DNA from: an uncultured Cytophagaceae bacterium
Lineage (GTDB): Bacteria; Bacteroidota; Bacteroidia; Cytophagales; Spirosomataceae
Reading direction: 5' to 3'
DNA: 8,397 nt
Assembly (NCBI GenBank): GCA_903960725.1
Contig: CAJCBY010000258.1
Location: forward strand, 1-8,397
Shown here: piece after piece, positions 7,901 through 8,397 of the stretch
How the letters are laid out: each line of letters begins with the position of its first letter
How positions within the stretch are numbered: position 1 is the stretch's first letter
Position numbers and translations under genes: made by a program
The notes under the pieces: generated by a model
Databases searched by the model: none
Told to the model about the DNA's origin: nothing
What the model saw: only the letters and a program-made list of their open reading frames with translations

Positions 7901-8261
7901 AAGTAAGCGTCGTGGTCAATATGCAGAGCGTAATGGTGCAGAGTTACCATGGTCAGCAAATTTTGATTTCAAAGTGATTCAAGATTTCTACATCAAAGCA
8001 GGTGGTAAGAAAAATACGTTACAGTTTACTTTAGACGTATTTAATTTAGGTAATTACATTTCTCCACAGTGGGGTTTAGGCCAATCTGCATTTAGAGCGG
8101 GTTTATTGAACTATACTGGAAATGATGCGACTACTGGAAAGCCTAGCTTTACGTTCCCTTACCGTACAGGTACGACGCCACTAAGAGATTCATTCCAACG
8201 TAGCTTTGGTTTAGGATCAAGATGGCAAGCACAGTTCGGTGTACGTTATATCTTTAACTAA
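4941..8261 (+). CDS. Oar-like TonB-dependent outer-membrane receptor
   Basis: A 1106-residue outer-membrane protein. Residues 1-29 are a signal peptide: basic MQRRFITK, a hydrophobic core and AFA before the likely cut ahead of Q30. Residues 37-116 form a carboxypeptidase-regulatory-like domain (LSGTVVDEKGEGLPGATV, then FVGY at 92-95). A plug domain follows (about 125-245, with VDAIDQFQVLIAPYDVRQG) and then a beta barrel starting at TGANINVVTKSGTNDWTGSAYYF. The chain ends in FGVRYIFN, a typical last barrel strand. The order and the length of about 1,100 residues match Oar-type receptors of Bacteroidota and Myxococcus. These depend on TonB for transport or help export. The substrate cannot be read from sequence, and no SusD partner gene is next to it, so a SusC glycan role is unlikely. 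A loop rich in D, N and G (D939-Y952) resembles a calcium-binding loop. Arginine is mostly CGT, suggesting high expression. Confidence 0.93.
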   Translation: MQRRFITKSVLLGAFFALMMALPVGQAFAQGSTTSALSGTVVDEKGEGLPGATVIAIHEPTGSRYGASTRGDGRYNIVNMRVGGPYKVTVSFVGYKESVQSGISLTLASELRQNFKLELNQAQLEEVKVVASRSSVINSGRTGAATTVSNSSITTLPTLNRSLGDFARLDPRANGLNFAGRNALFNNVTVDGAFFNNAFALSPTIGGQAGASPISVDAIDQFQVLIAPYDVRQGMATGANINVVTKSGTNDWTGSAYYFGTNENQVGNKIGDAVSQYGKFQRGQFGGRIGGAIIKNKLFIFGSFEQELQTQPGSNFIARRAGSTAANQSVATVDQLESIKSILKSKFNYDPGAYENWDRINYSQKANVRLDWNISDKHKFNLKYNYLRSYADIPPSSSGSLTGGRNPSANVLPFQGSLYRINNNLDSYIAELNSTFSSTVANNLTVGYTQMRDFRESPVNNTPFPTVDIGNNNNNSLTAFGFEPFSANNLLDSDIFQASDNLTIYAGKHVFTLGAAFETNSFRNGFAPNYYGGYQFKSIDDFITSINTGVSNALQYQQSWSNYAEFPFAEFKGYTASLYAQDEFTAAKGLKLTFGLRADGTGFPIEEDPKYNNAYVPSLTFRNNTVLRTNQFPAFTTLWSPRFGFNWDVKDDKTTQVRGGLGVFSGRVPYVWLSNQLSNNGVLFGSERLSNPTNRPFNANVDAYRPAVATSIIPTSYNLAITDPNFKFAQVFRANLAVDKSLGNGWLVSVEGIYTKDINAVYLENVNLPDSKVKAVGADNRVIYYTLGSNGLPSSTKNNQIYGGTRGLNAPTTGNTGLNPNISDAIVIKNTQLGYSYALTATVSKAFDNGLFASLSYTNSDSRSVNDGGSIAQSQWRDRVVSGDPNENVASYSSYMQAHRINAYGSYKLNYLNEKAATTFGFTYSVAPAGRFSYTYSGDMNGDGQVANDLMYIPRGEGEILLKDLGTYTAAQQWADLDKYISQDKYLSKRRGQYAERNGAELPWSANFDFKVIQDFYIKAGGKKNTLQFTLDVFNLGNYISPQWGLGQSAFRAGLLNYTGNDATTGKPSFTFPYRTGTTPLRDSFQRSFGLGSRWQAQFGVRYIFN

Positions 8262-8287
8262 AACTGATTGGCTATGCCAATCAGTTT
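8261..8287 (+). repeat. Perfect 12-bp hairpin at the receptor stop codon
   Basis: AAACTGATTGGC (8261-8272), loop TAT, then GCCAATCAGTTT (8276-8287). The arms are perfectly complementary and the first base is the last base of the TAA stop. With one bulged A the stem can run further, since ACTA before it can pair with the TAGT that closes it. No T-run follows, so on its own it is not an intrinsic terminator. It may protect the 3' end of the message or assist the next hairpin. Confidence 0.7.
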
Positions 8288-8334
8288 AGTCAAAACAAAA
8301 GGGAGCATTTGCTCCCTTTTGTTTTTTAGTCAAA
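8285..8334 (+). repeat. 10-bp direct repeats flanking the terminator hairpin
   Basis: TTTAGTCAAA occurs at 8285-8294 and again at 8325-8334, exactly 40 bases apart, with the terminator stem between them. The GTCAA core also recurs at 8336-8340 and 8344-8348. Their role is unknown. They could reflect local duplication. Confidence 0.55.
8292..8327 (+). terminator. Rho-independent terminator of the receptor gene
   Basis: AAAACAAAAGGGAGC (8292-8306), loop ATTT, then GCTCCCTTTTGTTTT (8311-8325): a perfect 15-bp stem with a GC-rich top (GGGAGC) and a T-rich tract running to 8327. It lies 30 bases after the receptor stop. The A-rich left arm makes a T-rich tract on the other strand as well, so it could end transcription from both directions. 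Confidence 0.85.
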
Positions 8335-8351
8335 GGTCAAATAGTCAATCA

Positions 8352-8376
8352 AAAGAATAAAGCACAAAGAATAAAG
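8352..8376 (+). repeat. Short tandem repeat AAAGAATAAAG (two copies)
   Basis: AAAGAATAAAG is at 8352-8362 and 8366-8376, a 14-base period. It lies in the AT-rich sequence after the terminator, before whatever gene follows the window. No promoter octamer or coding frame can be supported in 8328-8397. Confidence 0.4.
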
Positions 8377-8397
8377 TTGGTTAACAAAAAAGGCGCA

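Noticed and set aside
4941..8261. Reading the receptor as a SusC-type glycan importer.
   Set aside because: There is no SusD-like gene after it but a terminator instead, and the plug and barrel sequences fit the Oar-like type.

Overview
The window looks like ordinary chromosome from a member of the Bacteroidota, most likely the Cytophagia. Three things suggest this: the large Oar-type TonB-dependent receptor with an N-terminal carboxypeptidase-regulatory-like domain, promoter octamers matching TAnnTTTG (the Bacteroidota -7 element), and AT-rich start contexts without Shine-Dalgarno sequences. I cannot name a genus from the sequence alone. There are nine protein genes, one of them cut by the window edge, and no RNA genes, insertion sequences or CRISPR arrays that I can see.

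Bases 1-581 (+ strand): the end of metF (methylenetetrahydrofolate reductase), joined through a TAATG stop/start overlap to a small CoA-binding Rossmann-fold protein.

Bases 586-4684 (- strand): a very tight six-gene operon. In transcription order it is selD (selenophosphate synthetase), an alpha/beta hydrolase of the YbfF/ABHD11 type, a short RsmI-like SAM-dependent methyltransferase, a YcbL/GloC-like metallo-beta-lactamase-fold hydrolase, pssA (phosphatidylserine synthase) and purS (small FGAM synthase subunit). Each junction is an overlap of 1 or 4 bases or a gap of 2, so the genes are probably co-transcribed and translationally coupled. Their jobs (selenium, detoxification, RNA modification, phospholipid and purine synthesis) do not form one pathway. 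The operon reads more like a housekeeping cluster than a dedicated system. It converges on the metF/CoA-binding pair with only 4 bases between the two stop codons.

Bases 4685-4940: a divergent, AT-rich promoter region. It holds a TTG-N19-TAATTTTG promoter for the receptor gene, a TAATTTTG octamer just upstream of selD on the other strand, and an imperfect palindrome lying between the receptor promoter's two elements.

Bases 4941-8261 (+ strand): a 1106-residue Oar-like outer-membrane receptor with a signal peptide. Its codon use is noticeably biased, which suggests high expression. It is followed by two back-to-back perfect hairpins, the second a good intrinsic terminator, and then about 70 bases of AT-rich sequence with short direct repeats up to the window end.

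I found no convincing new biological system. The points most worth a second look are the orphan selD heading a mixed operon, the divergent RsmI-like protein, the palindrome in the receptor promoter, and the double-hairpin 3' end.
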